Shown piece by piece: positions 9,385-18,929 of a stretch of DNA of 64,000 bases (position 1 is the first letter of the stretch; the number at the start of each line of letters is the position of its first letter). Origin of the DNA: CAYRFQ01 sp964423615 (lineage in GTDB: Bacteria; Planctomycetota; Planctomycetia; Gemmatales; Gemmataceae); contig CAYRFQ010000001.1 of the NCBI GenBank assembly GCA_964423615.1, forward strand, positions 124,001 to 188,000, read 5' to 3'. Under the pieces are notes generated by a model. That model was not told the origin of the DNA. It did no database searches and was given only the letters and a program-made list of their open reading frames with translations. A program made the translations under genes and the position numbers.

Positions 9385-12045
9385 ATGAAAACAAATCGCA
9401 TTCTTGTTGTCGTTCTCGTCGTCCTCTCAGGCGGAGGTTGGGTCGTTGCCCAAGAACCTACCGAGAAGCAAACCGCCTTCTTCGAGTCTAGGATTCGTCC
9501 CTTGCTCGCGAAACACTGTTACCGATGTCACAGCCAGAAGGCCAAACGGTTACAAGCCGGATTGTTCGTCGACAGCCGAGATGGGCTGCTCAAAGGGGGC
9601 GATACCGGAACCGCACTGGTGCCCGGCCATCCAGAGAAGAGCTTGCTCATTACGGCGTTGCACTACAACGACAAACTACAAATGCCGCCACGGGGAAAGC
9701 TCCCCAAACGCGAGATTGATCTATTGACCGAATGGGTCAAGATGGGAGCACCCTGGCCGAACGCGAAGGTGGTCAAGCGAAACGCGGACACCAAGATATT
9801 CGACTGGAACAAGGCAAGAAAGAGTCACTGGGCTTGGCGACCGGTCAAAACACCGACTGTCCCGAAAGTCCGCGATACAACTTGGCCGAAAAACGCCATC
9901 GACCATTTCGTGTTGGCCAAGCTGGAGACCAAAGGGATGGAACCATCGCCACCTGCTGCTCGCCGGACGCTCATCCGACGTGCCTACTTCGACCTCATCG
10001 GCTTGCCACCTTCCCCTAAGGAAGTGAGAGCCTTCGTCGCAGATGAGTCCTCCGATGCGTTCGGCAAAGTTGTCGATCATTTGCTGTCCTCACCCCATTA
10101 CGGCGAACGGTGGGGACGTCACTGGCTCGACGTCGCCCGGCATAGCGATGGCTTCGGCGGATTCCTGGACAACAAGCCCTTGCCACACGCCTGGAAATAT
10201 CGTGACTGGGTGGTCGCTGCCTTCAACCGAGATCTTCCTTACGACGAATTCATCAAGCAGCAAATCGCTGGCGATCTGATGCAAAAACCGAACAGCAGCG
10301 TCGCGCCAGGATTCTTTGCCGTCGGGCCGACGTATCGTTCCGATGGAGGCGATCCAGATAGTGTTGCTCAGGCCAAATCCGAAACGCTTGACGATCGCGT
10401 TGATACTATGTCTCGTGGTCTGCTTGGGCTGACCGTCAGTTGTGCTCGTTGCCATGACCATAAATTCGACCCGATTCCGACATTGGACTACTACTCGCTG
10501 GCCGGAGTTTTCAACAACACCCGCACCTTGCAGGACCAAAAGAATCCACTGCACACGCTCAAAGAAGCCGGGAATCGTGACATGCGTGTCGCCCTGCGTG
10601 GTAATTTGCGAAAACCCGGAAAAGTCGCCCCTCGTCGGTTCTTGAGGATCCTCTCAGGACCGGAACCCAGACGATTCACCAACGGGAGTGGCCGCCTCGA
10701 ACTCGCCCAGGTAATCGCGAACCCGGACAACCCCTTGACGTCCCGCGTCATGGTGAATCGCATTTGGTTGCACCATTTTGGGAAGGCCATCGTGAGAACT
10801 CCGAGTAATTTCGGCACTCTCGGGGAAGCTCCAACGCATCCGAAGTTACTCGATTGGCTGGCCGATCATTTTGTGAAATCCGGCTGGTCCATCAAAACCA
10901 TGCATCGCACGATCATGTTGTCCGCAACCTACCAGATGAGTAGTGCTTACAATGCAAACCATTTTCGTATGGACGGCGATAACAAATGGTTGTGGCGTTA
11001 TAACTTGCACAAACTCGATGCCGAAGCCTGGCGAGACACGTTGTTGGCCGTGACGGGAGAACTGGATCGTGAACTCGGTGGTCAGCCCGTCACCGATGTC
11101 CACAGTCGCCGACGGACTCTCTACTTCAAAGTGAGCCGAAATGGAGATCGTTTTGCAACTGACGAGCTGTTGAGATTGTTCGACTTTCCGTTGATGCGTG
11201 CGACGATCGCGAAACGTCCCAGGAGCATCGTGCCCCAGCAATACCTCTTTTTGATGAATAGCAAGTTCATGGCCGACAGGGCTCGGGCACTGGCCCGGCG
11301 TTTGGAGGCGTCCGCGAAGGATGACCGAACTCGAATCGAAAACGCCTATCAACTGCTCTTCAGTCGGAAACCATTGTCCGAGGAACTGAGACTTGGGGTC
11401 GCGTTTTTGCAGCAGAAGCCACTCACCAAGAAACCTGCAAGACCCAAGCAACCCCGGTCAAAGAACGATGAACTACTGATTGCCGATTTCGAAGGCAACA
11501 CGTATGGCGATTGGAAAACAACGGGACAGGCGTTCGGTTCTGTTCTTGCTCGTGGAACTCTACGCGGACAGATGGTAGTCAGTGGATTTCTTGGTCGTGG
11601 GTTGGTCAATTCGTTTTATCGTGGCGATGGCTCTACCGGGACTTTGACTTCGCCTCCTCTGGAAATCAAACGGAGATTTGTTCACTTTTTGATTGGTGGT
11701 GGTAATTATCCTGGAAAGACCTGCATGAACTTGATCGTGTCCGGGAAAGTTGTGAGGACTGCGACTGGCCCAAACAACCGATCAGGTGGCAGCGAACAAT
11801 TGTCTTGGAAGACATGGGATGTGTCCGACCTCATGGGTAAACAAGCGATCTTTCAAATCGTCGATCAACGAAAAGGAGGGTGGGGCCATATTAATATCGA
11901 TCACATCTTCCAAAGTAATCGGGCACTCGATCCCAAACGATTAACGACGAAGGTCACCAAGGGCGATGGTAAATCGAATCTGTCACCCTTGGAGAAGTAT
12001 ACGCAAGTGCTGCTGAGTTCTAACGAGTTCTTTTTCGTTCGATGA
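9385..12045 (+). CDS. PSCyt1-PSCyt2-PSD1 protein with inserted levanase-type module
   Basis: Large exported planctomycete protein of 886 residues. After a signal peptide comes a Planctomycete cytochrome C domain with a heme-type CYRCH, then DUF1549 (PSCyt2; AIDHFVLAKLETKG, DVARHSDGFG, and a second CARCH), then DUF1553 (PSD1; NPLTSRVMVNRIWLHHFGK, YQMSS, RSIVPQQYLFLMNS). At about residues 693-845 a separate module begins LLIADFEGNTYGDW and ends GGWGHINIDHIF, matching the beta module found in GH32 levanases. The PSD1 terminus (KYTQVLLSSNEFFFVR) resumes after it, so the module is an insertion. Family members are thought to act in periplasmic redox or polysaccharide-linked processes; no activity can be assigned here. 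Confidence 0.93.
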   Translation: MKTNRILVVVLVVLSGGGWVVAQEPTEKQTAFFESRIRPLLAKHCYRCHSQKAKRLQAGLFVDSRDGLLKGGDTGTALVPGHPEKSLLITALHYNDKLQMPPRGKLPKREIDLLTEWVKMGAPWPNAKVVKRNADTKIFDWNKARKSHWAWRPVKTPTVPKVRDTTWPKNAIDHFVLAKLETKGMEPSPPAARRTLIRRAYFDLIGLPPSPKEVRAFVADESSDAFGKVVDHLLSSPHYGERWGRHWLDVARHSDGFGGFLDNKPLPHAWKYRDWVVAAFNRDLPYDEFIKQQIAGDLMQKPNSSVAPGFFAVGPTYRSDGGDPDSVAQAKSETLDDRVDTMSRGLLGLTVSCARCHDHKFDPIPTLDYYSLAGVFNNTRTLQDQKNPLHTLKEAGNRDMRVALRGNLRKPGKVAPRRFLRILSGPEPRRFTNGSGRLELAQVIANPDNPLTSRVMVNRIWLHHFGKAIVRTPSNFGTLGEAPTHPKLLDWLADHFVKSGWSIKTMHRTIMLSATYQMSSAYNANHFRMDGDNKWLWRYNLHKLDAEAWRDTLLAVTGELDRELGGQPVTDVHSRRRTLYFKVSRNGDRFATDELLRLFDFPLMRATIAKRPRSIVPQQYLFLMNSKFMADRARALARRLEASAKDDRTRIENAYQLLFSRKPLSEELRLGVAFLQQKPLTKKPARPKQPRSKNDELLIADFEGNTYGDWKTTGQAFGSVLARGTLRGQMVVSGFLGRGLVNSFYRGDGSTGTLTSPPLEIKRRFVHFLIGGGNYPGKTCMNLIVSGKVVRTATGPNNRSGGSEQLSWKTWDVSDLMGKQAIFQIVDQRKGGWGHINIDHIFQSNRALDPKRLTTKVTKGDGKSNLSPLEKYTQVLLSSNEFFFVR

Positions 12046-12458
12046 GTCTCCACGGATAGCAGCCTTCAACTTTCAAAAGGGCGGTTTCCGGAAGTGAATG
12101 GAAGGCAAACGGAAAAATGTAAGGTGGCGTTACGGTATTCAGATAACGCCAACCTACATTTTGGCCACACCGCAATGTCGGATGTTTCACTGGCCCCTCT
12201 ATTCAACACCGGGGACTAACGATGAGTCCCAAAGCGAGATGTCCGTAATTTCCTTCGTACCGAACCCACATTTCTTAATGTCTGGGGTTTGAAGACTCCA
12301 TTTATCTACACGGTATAATTTCGAGGCTCGACCATCTGGTTGTTGGTCTCGCTTTCAACGACCCGGTCTCAAGGAGCAACAATTCCCAACCATCCACTCG
12401 ACCAATACAATATTAATTTGGTTGCCTGATTCGTTGTCCGTTTGGGTAGGTCCGTTTC
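12046..12458. other. Intergenic region, 413 bp, containing a long palindrome
   Basis: No gene found. The region contains the strong inverted repeat at 12114-12162, listed separately. The remainder shows no further structure that I can support. Confidence 0.45.
12114..12162. repeat. Near-perfect 19-bp inverted repeat, REP/MITE-like
   Basis: Arms at 12114-12132 (AAAATGTAAGGTGGCGTTA) and 12144-12162 are complementary at 17 of 19 positions around an 11-base loop. There is no T-run, so a terminator is unlikely. The arm motif AAAATGTAGGTGGC recurs at 49510-49523, just after the adk stop codon, which points to a dispersed repeat family. A genome-wide count was not possible. Confidence 0.7.
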
Positions 12459-13658
12459 ATGATATCCGTCTCAGAAGCCCAGCGCATCGTCCTCGAAAAC
12501 ACTCCCGTCCTGCCGCCGCAGATTGCCCCGGTTAGCTCGACTACACTCGGGCTCGTCCTCGCCCATGACGTCGCTAGCGATCTCGATATGCCTCCCTTCG
12601 ACAAGGCCATGATGGACGGGTTCGCAATTTGTTCCGAGGATTTGGCTTCAGGTAAGGCCGAACTGGACATCGTCGAAGAGGTCCTGGCCGGCCAAACGCC
12701 GTCACAGTCGATCACTCGCGGACAGGCCACGCGTATCATGACCGGAGCGCCGATTCCCGAGGGGGCTGACTCAGTGGTAATGATCGAGCGGACCAGCATT
12801 GACAAGAACCGAGTGACAATCGAAGATACGCCACCGTCTGCCGGGTTGAATGTTCTCCGGCAGGGGGAGGAGATGCGCAGGGATGAACTCGTCCTCAAAG
12901 CCGGGACTCGGTTGCGCCCGCAAGAGTTCGGGCTGCTGGCGTCGGTTGGAAAAACGTCGATCATGGTTCATCCGGCTCCGCTGGTTACGGTCCTTTCGAC
13001 AGGCGACGAAGTGATCGAACCGTTCCTCAAACCGGGGCCTGGCCAAATTCGTAATAGCAATGGCCCGATGCTCGTCGGACAAATCTGTCGAGCGAGTGGC
13101 GTTCCCAGGTTTTTGGGAATTGCGAGAGACAACAAGGAGCAACTGCGGTCGTTGATCCAAGAAGGGCTCGCTGCGAACATTTTGGTGTTGTCGGGCGGTG
13201 TGTCCGCTGGAAAGGTCGATCTCGTCCCCGAGGTCCTTCAGGAAGTTGGCGTTGAGGCCAAGTTCCACAAAGTCGAAATGAAGCCAGGTAAGCCAGTCTA
13301 CTTCGGCACGGAAGGCGACAAGCTCGTGTTTGGACTCCCAGGCAACCCAGTTAGTTCGTTGGTGTGTTTCGAGTTGTTCGTGCGGCCCGCCATCCGAAAG
13401 ATGGAAAATCACAGTCGGCACTTGCCTCCGATTACCAAAGCCGTCCTGACTGAGGACTTTCAATACCGTAACGACAGGCCGACCTACCATCCGGCCAAAC
13501 TCGAGGAGCATGATGGAGCGTTTCGAGTCACGATCGTTCCCTGGTTTGGGTCGGCGGATTTGCGAGGCTTGGCGGCGGCGAATGCATTTGCGATCATCCC
13601 CAAGGGAGACAATCAATTTCACGCGGGACAGGTTATGGACGTCCTTTCGGTAGAGTAA
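12459..13658 (+). CDS. moeA: Molybdopterin molybdenumtransferase MoeA
   Basis: Cytosolic enzyme that inserts molybdate into adenylylated molybdopterin during molybdenum cofactor synthesis. The 399-residue length is normal. Family features in order are PLGLVL-like TLGLVLAHDV, the conserved DMPPFDKAMMDGFAI, IMTGAPIPEGADSVVMIE, the MoaB-like domain with VLSTGDEVIEP, IRNSNGPMLVGQI and VLSGGVSAGKVDLVPEV, and FGLPGNPVSSLVCFELFVRP. The C-terminal domain IV is present. No other moa or moe gene is in the window, so it appears unlinked from the rest of the pathway. Confidence 0.95.
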   Translation: MISVSEAQRIVLENTPVLPPQIAPVSSTTLGLVLAHDVASDLDMPPFDKAMMDGFAICSEDLASGKAELDIVEEVLAGQTPSQSITRGQATRIMTGAPIPEGADSVVMIERTSIDKNRVTIEDTPPSAGLNVLRQGEEMRRDELVLKAGTRLRPQEFGLLASVGKTSIMVHPAPLVTVLSTGDEVIEPFLKPGPGQIRNSNGPMLVGQICRASGVPRFLGIARDNKEQLRSLIQEGLAANILVLSGGVSAGKVDLVPEVLQEVGVEAKFHKVEMKPGKPVYFGTEGDKLVFGLPGNPVSSLVCFELFVRPAIRKMENHSRHLPPITKAVLTEDFQYRNDRPTYHPAKLEEHDGAFRVTIVPWFGSADLRGLAAANAFAIIPKGDNQFHAGQVMDVLSVE

Positions 13659-13761
13659 CCATCCGAGAGTCGTGGTTTCAGTTCGGCAACGAAAACAAAG
13701 GATCAATTAAGCAGTACATCGCAATAATCCTTCTCGAGATAAGATTCCTACCGGTTCCTGA

Positions 13762-13851
13762 AGCCCGCTCCTTCGAAGAGAAGGGCTCTGAAAGCCTTGC
13801 CCAGTGTTTTCAAAGTCCCTTGTCGCTTTGGGAAGCGGGATTGAGGGACTT
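13762..13851. other. Hairpin pair upstream of lnt
   Basis: Two adjacent inverted repeats lie in the 289-bp space before lnt. The first folds at about 13762-13787 (AGCCC and CTT pairing with AAG and GGCT). The second is nested: AAGTCCCT at 13813-13820 pairs with AGGGACTT at 13844-13851, and inside it CGCTT at 13824-13828 pairs with AAGCG at 13833-13837 around a TGGG loop. No T-run follows. It could be the 3' end of the moeA transcript or a structured leader of lnt. Confidence 0.45.
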
Positions 13852-13947
13852 CTCGCTGTGCGAAGTTGAGAGAAATAAAGGAAAACATTCAAAAAAAGTA
13901 TCGCATACTTTTGATCACCCCGAGCATCACGATCTCAAGGAGGAGAC

Positions 13948-16026
13948 ATGAAAGGCTCGCTGTTGAAAGCTAAACCCCAAGTGGAAAGTATACGTGACGA
14001 AACCGACGTGACTGCCAAACCCGACAACACGAGCGGTGAGACGAAGCCTTCCGACAACAAGGAGGCCAAAACGAACGCAAAATCCAGCTTCAAGAAAGCA
14101 ACCAAGATTGCTCCGAGGCAGCCTGACGGTTCGGTCCGGGCGACACTCCTTTTGTTCGTATTGTCGTTCACCACGTCTGGATTATTATTCTTGTCCTATT
14201 TCCCCGTCGCATGGGCGGCTCCGGCCTGGTTCGCTCTGGTCCCGCTTCTGATGCTCGTTCGTACGGAGATCAAGAAGGGGTGGGTTTTCTTGTTCGCCAT
14301 GCTTTCGGGCCTTGCGTTCTTTGTTCCCATTTTGTCCTGGATGGGTGAGGCCGACAACCGGATGATTCTCCTCTGGTTCCTCCTGGCAACTTATTGTTCG
14401 CTGTATACTCTTGTTGGAATCTGGCTGTTGCGGTTCACGGACAAAGTCACCAAGGTACCACTGACTTTCGCGGTGCCAATCGTTTGGGTCACTCTGGAAT
14501 TCTTTCGATCCTTCATGCTCACTGGTTTCGCCTGGTACTTTCTCGGGCACTCGCAACACATGGTTTTGCCGATGATCCAGATTGCTGACCTCGGCGGAGT
14601 CTATGCCGTGACGTTTGTTCTGGCCGCCTTCAACGGACTGTGGGCCGAATGGGTTTACGCCATTCCTCAAGTGCGGCAAAGACTTCAGCTCCGCGAGCCA
14701 CCTGCCCACATTCGGTTTACCAACATGATTTGGCCACGGGTCTGGCAAAGCGTGACCGTGTCGGCGGTGGTGATCGGCGCGTTAGTCTACGGCTCTTGGC
14801 GATTGGGCCAAACAGACTTCGAAAAGGGACCAACGATCGCATTACTCCAGGGAAACATTGACCAAAGAATTCGTAACGGGGCAGACCCTGCCTCAAACGA
14901 CCCGAACGCTCCCCAGTTCCAAAAAAAGATCATCCAATCGTTCGGAACACTCTGCCAAGCGGCGGCTACCGGTGATGCAGACCTGAAGGAGCTTCCCAAA
15001 GGAACTGACTCCCATGTGGATCTCATCATTTGGCCCGAAAGCAGCATGTGGGGGTATTGGCTCGACTATGACCGCAAAGATTTGAGTCCTAAGGACATCC
15101 CGGCCCAATGGGCGCGAGAGCAAATCACGAAATATCGCGAGTTGCGCTGGATGACAGATATATGTCGTGCGAATATGCTCCTTGGCTGGAGCACGCTCGA
15201 ACTCGTCGATCCCAAGAAAAATCGCGGCAATCAAACAAAGCGATATAACTCCGCGTTACTGTTGAACAAGACAGGGACGATCGGTGGACGTTACGACAAG
15301 ATGCACCGAGTCCCCTTCGGTGAGTACATGCCGTTGCGTTATGAACTGCCATTCATGAAGTGGTTTTCGCCATACAAATTCGATTACAGTATTTCCATTG
15401 GACAAAAATTGACGCGTTTCAAAATCACCACCGTTGAGGAAACACCTCCGGAAGCTCCAAACCAAGCCTCTACCAAAACGGAAAAACTATACCGCTTCGG
15501 AGTGCTGATCTGTTACGAGGACACAGATCCGTACATGGCCCGCCAATACGGGAGTCCAGGGAATGATGGAGCCGCCGTGGATTTCCTCGTGAATATTTCC
15601 AATGACGGGTGGTTCAACGGAAGTTCAGAACACAGCGAACACCTTGCGATCTCAAGGTTTCGTGCCGTCGAGACACGTCGTTCGCTGGCTCGTTCTGTCA
15701 ACATGGGTATCTCCGCCATCATTGATGGTAACGGGCGAGTGCTCAAGCCAAACCGAGTTACGGAACAACGAGACATTCATTTTTGGGATTTCGTCCATTT
15801 CAGTGAAACGCCTGGAGAACTCCCCGTTTCCGAATGGGATCAGTTCGTCAAGGAACAGGGTATCGTCACCGGACCAGTCCCGATTGATGATCGATACAGC
15901 CTGTATGTCCACTGGGGAGATTGGTTTGCGGTAACATGTAGTGTTGTGCTCGTGTCAGGTTTGCTCGTCGGAGCCTATTTTGCAAACCGACACTCACGAA
16001 AGATAAAACAGTCCTCGGAGTCATAA
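13948..16026 (+). CDS. lnt: Apolipoprotein N-acyltransferase
   Basis: Inner-membrane enzyme that N-acylates the lipoprotein amino-terminal cysteine. The membrane part has several helices (about residues 65-290), followed by a nitrilase-like CN-hydrolase domain with the catalytic triad in order: Glu364 in WPESSMW, Lys451 in YDKMHRVPFGEY, and Cys522 in LICYEDTD. At 692 residues it is longer than the E. coli enzyme (512); the extra length includes a disordered Lys/Thr/Asp-rich N-terminus of about 55 residues and a C-terminal helix. AAGGAGG sits just before ATG 13948. An alpha/beta hydrolase gene starts two bases after the stop, so the two are probably co-transcribed. Confidence 0.94.
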   Translation: MKGSLLKAKPQVESIRDETDVTAKPDNTSGETKPSDNKEAKTNAKSSFKKATKIAPRQPDGSVRATLLLFVLSFTTSGLLFLSYFPVAWAAPAWFALVPLLMLVRTEIKKGWVFLFAMLSGLAFFVPILSWMGEADNRMILLWFLLATYCSLYTLVGIWLLRFTDKVTKVPLTFAVPIVWVTLEFFRSFMLTGFAWYFLGHSQHMVLPMIQIADLGGVYAVTFVLAAFNGLWAEWVYAIPQVRQRLQLREPPAHIRFTNMIWPRVWQSVTVSAVVIGALVYGSWRLGQTDFEKGPTIALLQGNIDQRIRNGADPASNDPNAPQFQKKIIQSFGTLCQAAATGDADLKELPKGTDSHVDLIIWPESSMWGYWLDYDRKDLSPKDIPAQWAREQITKYRELRWMTDICRANMLLGWSTLELVDPKKNRGNQTKRYNSALLLNKTGTIGGRYDKMHRVPFGEYMPLRYELPFMKWFSPYKFDYSISIGQKLTRFKITTVEETPPEAPNQASTKTEKLYRFGVLICYEDTDPYMARQYGSPGNDGAAVDFLVNISNDGWFNGSSEHSEHLAISRFRAVETRRSLARSVNMGISAIIDGNGRVLKPNRVTEQRDIHFWDFVHFSETPGELPVSEWDQFVKEQGIVTGPVPIDDRYSLYVHWGDWFAVTCSVVLVSGLLVGAYFANRHSRKIKQSSES

Positions 16027-16028
16027 AA

Positions 16029-16889
16029 ATGGCGGGAGAGCCCGAGGAAAAAGCCAACAGACCATTTCGGTGGTTACGTGTAATGGTGTGGTTCTTGGGC
16101 GCAGTTACGCTTTTCTATTGTGTGGTTCTTTTCGTGTTGTTTCTTTTCGAAAATCAATTGGTCTATCTACCCAGTTCCGCCCAACAGTTCTGGCGAGAGC
16201 CTGAAGGATATGTCAAAGAAGATATAATGCTTCCGCTCGACGATGGGACCAAGATCCATGCTTGGTGGTGTCCCAAAGACGAAGCGAAATCGGTTATGTT
16301 AATCGCCCACGGGAACGCGGGAAATTTGAGTCACCGTAGTTTCGTCGTTCCGCTGTGGCAAAGCAAGTTGGATGCCTCTGTCGTGATGTTCGACTATCCC
16401 GGATATGGAAAGAGTGAAGGCAGTCCGACTGAATCAGGTTGTTACGAGTCGGGCGAGGTCGTGTACAACTGGCTTGTCCAGGAAAAGAAATTGTCGCCAA
16501 AGACCATAGTCTTTTTCGGAAGGTCGTTGGGTAGTGGAATCATGACTTACCTCGCGACGAAGCACGACCACAAAGCGTTAGTATTGTCGTCGCCATTTAC
16601 AAGCCTACCCGATGCTGCACAGCGGTTGTATCCGTACTTTCCCGTTAGGCTATTGATGCGAAATCGGTTCCCGAATCTCTCCCGAGTTTCCCAATGTCGA
16701 TCCCCTATCTTTCTCATTCACGGAGAAGCTGACTCACTGATCCCAATTTCTCACAGTGAGAAACTCTACTCTGCAGCCAACGAACCGAAGAAATTTGTTC
16801 GCCTCGCATGGCACGATCATAATCACGTGATGCCCGAGGAAGTGTATGAGGAGGTAGCAGAGTTTCTCGAGAACCACGCCGAGAAGTAG
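16029..16889 (+). CDS. Membrane-anchored alpha/beta hydrolase, BEM46/ABHD13-like
   Basis: Serine hydrolase of 286 residues with one N-terminal membrane helix (about 20-45). The oxyanion region LIAHGNAGNLSHR, the nucleophile elbow FFGRSLGSG with Ser166, the acid in LIHGEADSLIP and His in WHDHNHVM are all present and correctly ordered. This arrangement matches BEM46/ABHD13-type hydrolases, whose natural substrates are mostly unknown. The gene starts two bases after lnt, so a lipid or lipoprotein-related role is possible, but this is only context. Confidence 0.88.
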   Translation: MAGEPEEKANRPFRWLRVMVWFLGAVTLFYCVVLFVLFLFENQLVYLPSSAQQFWREPEGYVKEDIMLPLDDGTKIHAWWCPKDEAKSVMLIAHGNAGNLSHRSFVVPLWQSKLDASVVMFDYPGYGKSEGSPTESGCYESGEVVYNWLVQEKKLSPKTIVFFGRSLGSGIMTYLATKHDHKALVLSSPFTSLPDAAQRLYPYFPVRLLMRNRFPNLSRVSQCRSPIFLIHGEADSLIPISHSEKLYSAANEPKKFVRLAWHDHNHVMPEEVYEEVAEFLENHAEK

Positions 16890-16981
16890 AGAGCCTCAAT
16901 GGCGGCATAATCACTATTCGTTCTGACCGAAGTGAGCCAACCTCACTGTACTTTCTTGAACTTGTCACGGAGGACAGTTCT

Positions 16982-17806
16982 ATGAATGCTTGGACACATG
17001 TATTCATCACCATTGCCTGTTGTCTCATCTTGTTCCCACAGGCTCAAGCTCAACAATCGTGGCAGTTTCGTTGGGAACCCGGACAAGTCTTAAAATATCG
17101 AGTGCACCATAAGACTCTCGTAGTTGAGAAACTTGGAGAGTCAAGTGTGAAAGCGTCCGCTAACCTGCAACTCATCAAACAATGGAAGATCGTTGCGGTC
17201 GATAAGCAAGGTGTCGCGACAGTCCAGTTTTCATTGGAGTGGATGCGAAACGAACAACAGTTTCCCGACGGCAAAACGTGGCTGTTTGACTCAAAACAAC
17301 TCGATAAAAGTACGCCCAGCTTGAAGGGCATGAGCAAGATGATCGGGATACCGTTAGCAGTGTTACGCGTGGCTCCATCAGGAGAGGTAATAAAAGCTGA
17401 TAAGGGTTCTTTGAAACGATACCAGTCCGAACCTCCATTCCAAATCGTCTTTTCCCAAAAGTCAGTCAAACTGGGTGAAAGTTGGGAGAGAGAGTATAAG
17501 CTCCAAACAAACCCACGCGGTGAGAGTGCCAGCTATCCAGCCGTGCAAACGTATACATACAAAAACAGTAAGAAAGGGCTCGCGACCTTTCGATTAAAAA
17601 CTGTCTTCAACAAGGTGCCGGACAATCCGTTCGACCAAATTCCGCTCCTCCAAAAACAGCCACAAGGCACTGTGACCTTCAACACCAAAGCAGGAAGACT
17701 CGAACAGGTCACTTTGAATATCTCCAAGGAACTGGAGAATCACCAGGGGAAAAACACGCGTTACATGTTCCAAAGTGAATATACGGAAAGATATGTTGGG
17801 GATTGA
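16982..17806 (+). CDS. Exported protein of unknown function
   Basis: A 274-residue protein with a signal peptide (ITIACCLILFPQAQAQQ). The mature part is rich in predicted beta strands, for example KIVAVDKQGVATVQFSLEWM, and GESWEREYKL recalls secreted beta-sandwich lipoprotein-like domains. No catalytic motif is visible. It follows the hydrolase gene by 92 bp with GGAGG before ATG 16982, so it may have its own transcript. I do not recognise the family with confidence. Confidence 0.75.
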   Translation: MNAWTHVFITIACCLILFPQAQAQQSWQFRWEPGQVLKYRVHHKTLVVEKLGESSVKASANLQLIKQWKIVAVDKQGVATVQFSLEWMRNEQQFPDGKTWLFDSKQLDKSTPSLKGMSKMIGIPLAVLRVAPSGEVIKADKGSLKRYQSEPPFQIVFSQKSVKLGESWEREYKLQTNPRGESASYPAVQTYTYKNSKKGLATFRLKTVFNKVPDNPFDQIPLLQKQPQGTVTFNTKAGRLEQVTLNISKELENHQGKNTRYMFQSEYTERYVGD

Positions 17807-17947
17807 GAGCCGTTGACGACAAAAAAGACAATTAGGTTTGTCCGGTTTTGTTGTGCGTGTCAGACTGGCAAGAGCCCTGCTCCCACGAAGAACCGGACAC
17901 AACTCCACTTCCCGTATCAAGCGTACCGACCATTCTTCCAAGCTCCA

Positions 17948-18328
17948 TCAACACGTCGAGTGGAATAAACCACCAACCGCTTCTCCTCTCTGAACGAGTT
18001 CGTTATAGATACGGACTGCTTCAGTCGTTTCCTCAATGTGGAACACGATACCTCTAGCTTCCAACAGGGCCTTCGTTTCCGGACACGTTTGGAGACGGAG
18101 TTTCATACCTTGCGACAGGACGACTACCCGACTACCTTTGTCTAATAATTCCTGAACGTCACCTGGCTGAATTCCAGGGACATGGTGGGTGTCCGTCTCC
18201 GCCCAATCCCATTCGCGGCCACCACCTGGCCAAAGCTTGAAGTCTCGTCCCTCTCCGATGTCTTCAATGGTCATTTTACCCCACTCAAGGTTGAGGACTC
18301 GTGGAGAGTGGGCTGTTGACTGGGACAT
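17948..18328 (-). CDS. Mth938-like domain protein
   Basis: A 126-residue soluble protein with the Mth938/DUF498 fold, related to NDUFAF3 and Xcc1710. Typical features are the N-terminal LEWGKMTIE, DFKLWPGGGREWDW, GIQPGDVQELLDKGSRVVVL, and the C-terminal TEEAVRIYNEL-like helix (TTEAVRIYNELVQRGEAVGG). The biochemical role of this fold is unsettled. It is the third gene of a minus-strand cluster, 22 bp after the ThDP enzyme beta subunit, so co-expression is likely. Confidence 0.87.
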   Translation of the reverse strand: MSQSTAHSPRVLNLEWGKMTIEDIGEGRDFKLWPGGGREWDWAETDTHHVPGIQPGDVQELLDKGSRVVVLSQGMKLRLQTCPETKALLEARGIVFHIEETTEAVRIYNELVQRGEAVGGLFHSTC

Positions 18329-18350
18329 GTTTTTTCCTCCGCCAAGACTT

Positions 18351-18923
18351 TTATGTCGTAACTCCCAATGCGGTCTGCAATCTTTGGATTTGTTCGGCCA
18401 TCGGACGTGGAGGTTTTGGAGTCTTTCGCCCGTAGCGAGCTTCGACTTTCAGGCAAACCACCACTGGTCCGTCTCCCGAGAGCGATTCGCGACAATTGGC
18501 CTGCCAGTCTTCGAGCGTATCGAACGAATACACCCTGGAAATCCCAGCCGCACGAGCCAACCCGGCGTAGTTTACTTGACCGCTCCCGGCGGTTGGTTGT
18601 CCTCCGGTGACTTCGTAAATTCCGTTGTCCATGATGATCAAATAGAGACTGGTCGGATACTGGGCTATCGTGACGAGGTTGCCAAGATTCATAAGCGTAC
18701 AACCGTCGCCGTGAACCACAATAACACCTCGATCAGGTTGTGCGAGTGCGAGACCCAGCCCAAGGGCCGATCCTTGTCCCATCGAAGAAGGCAAATAGGC
18801 GTAGTCAATGGGTGTATCCGATATGTGGGGCCAGAGGCCCACTGCGGTCATGGTCGTAATGACGACTCGTTCGCCACGATCTTTCGCCAATACTTCCAGA
18901 GCTTGTTGTTGAGTCATTAACAC
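18351..18923 (-). CDS. ThDP-dependent decarboxylase, C-terminal (PP) subunit, ComE-like
   Basis: A 190-residue subunit carrying the pyrophosphate-binding half of a thiamine-diphosphate enzyme. The Mg-ThDP motif reads HGDGCTLMNLGNL and then LIIMDNGIYEVTGGQ, the GDG-to-N pattern. Its length and separation from the PYR half match sulfopyruvate decarboxylase beta (ComE); phosphonopyruvate decarboxylases are usually one chain with both halves. The PYR subunit gene ends six bases upstream. The substrate, sulfopyruvate or phosphonopyruvate, cannot be fixed from sequence, and no pepM or coenzyme M gene is nearby. Confidence 0.85.
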   Translation of the reverse strand: MLMTQQQALEVLAKDRGERVVITTMTAVGLWPHISDTPIDYAYLPSSMGQGSALGLGLALAQPDRGVIVVHGDGCTLMNLGNLVTIAQYPTSLYLIIMDNGIYEVTGGQPTAGSGQVNYAGLARAAGISRVYSFDTLEDWQANCRESLSGDGPVVVCLKVEARYGRKTPKPPRPMAEQIQRLQTALGVTT

Positions 18924-18929
18924 AGTGAG

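Noticed and set aside
12771..13706. 311-codon minus-strand open frame
   Set aside because: Antisense to moeA, which is unmistakable.
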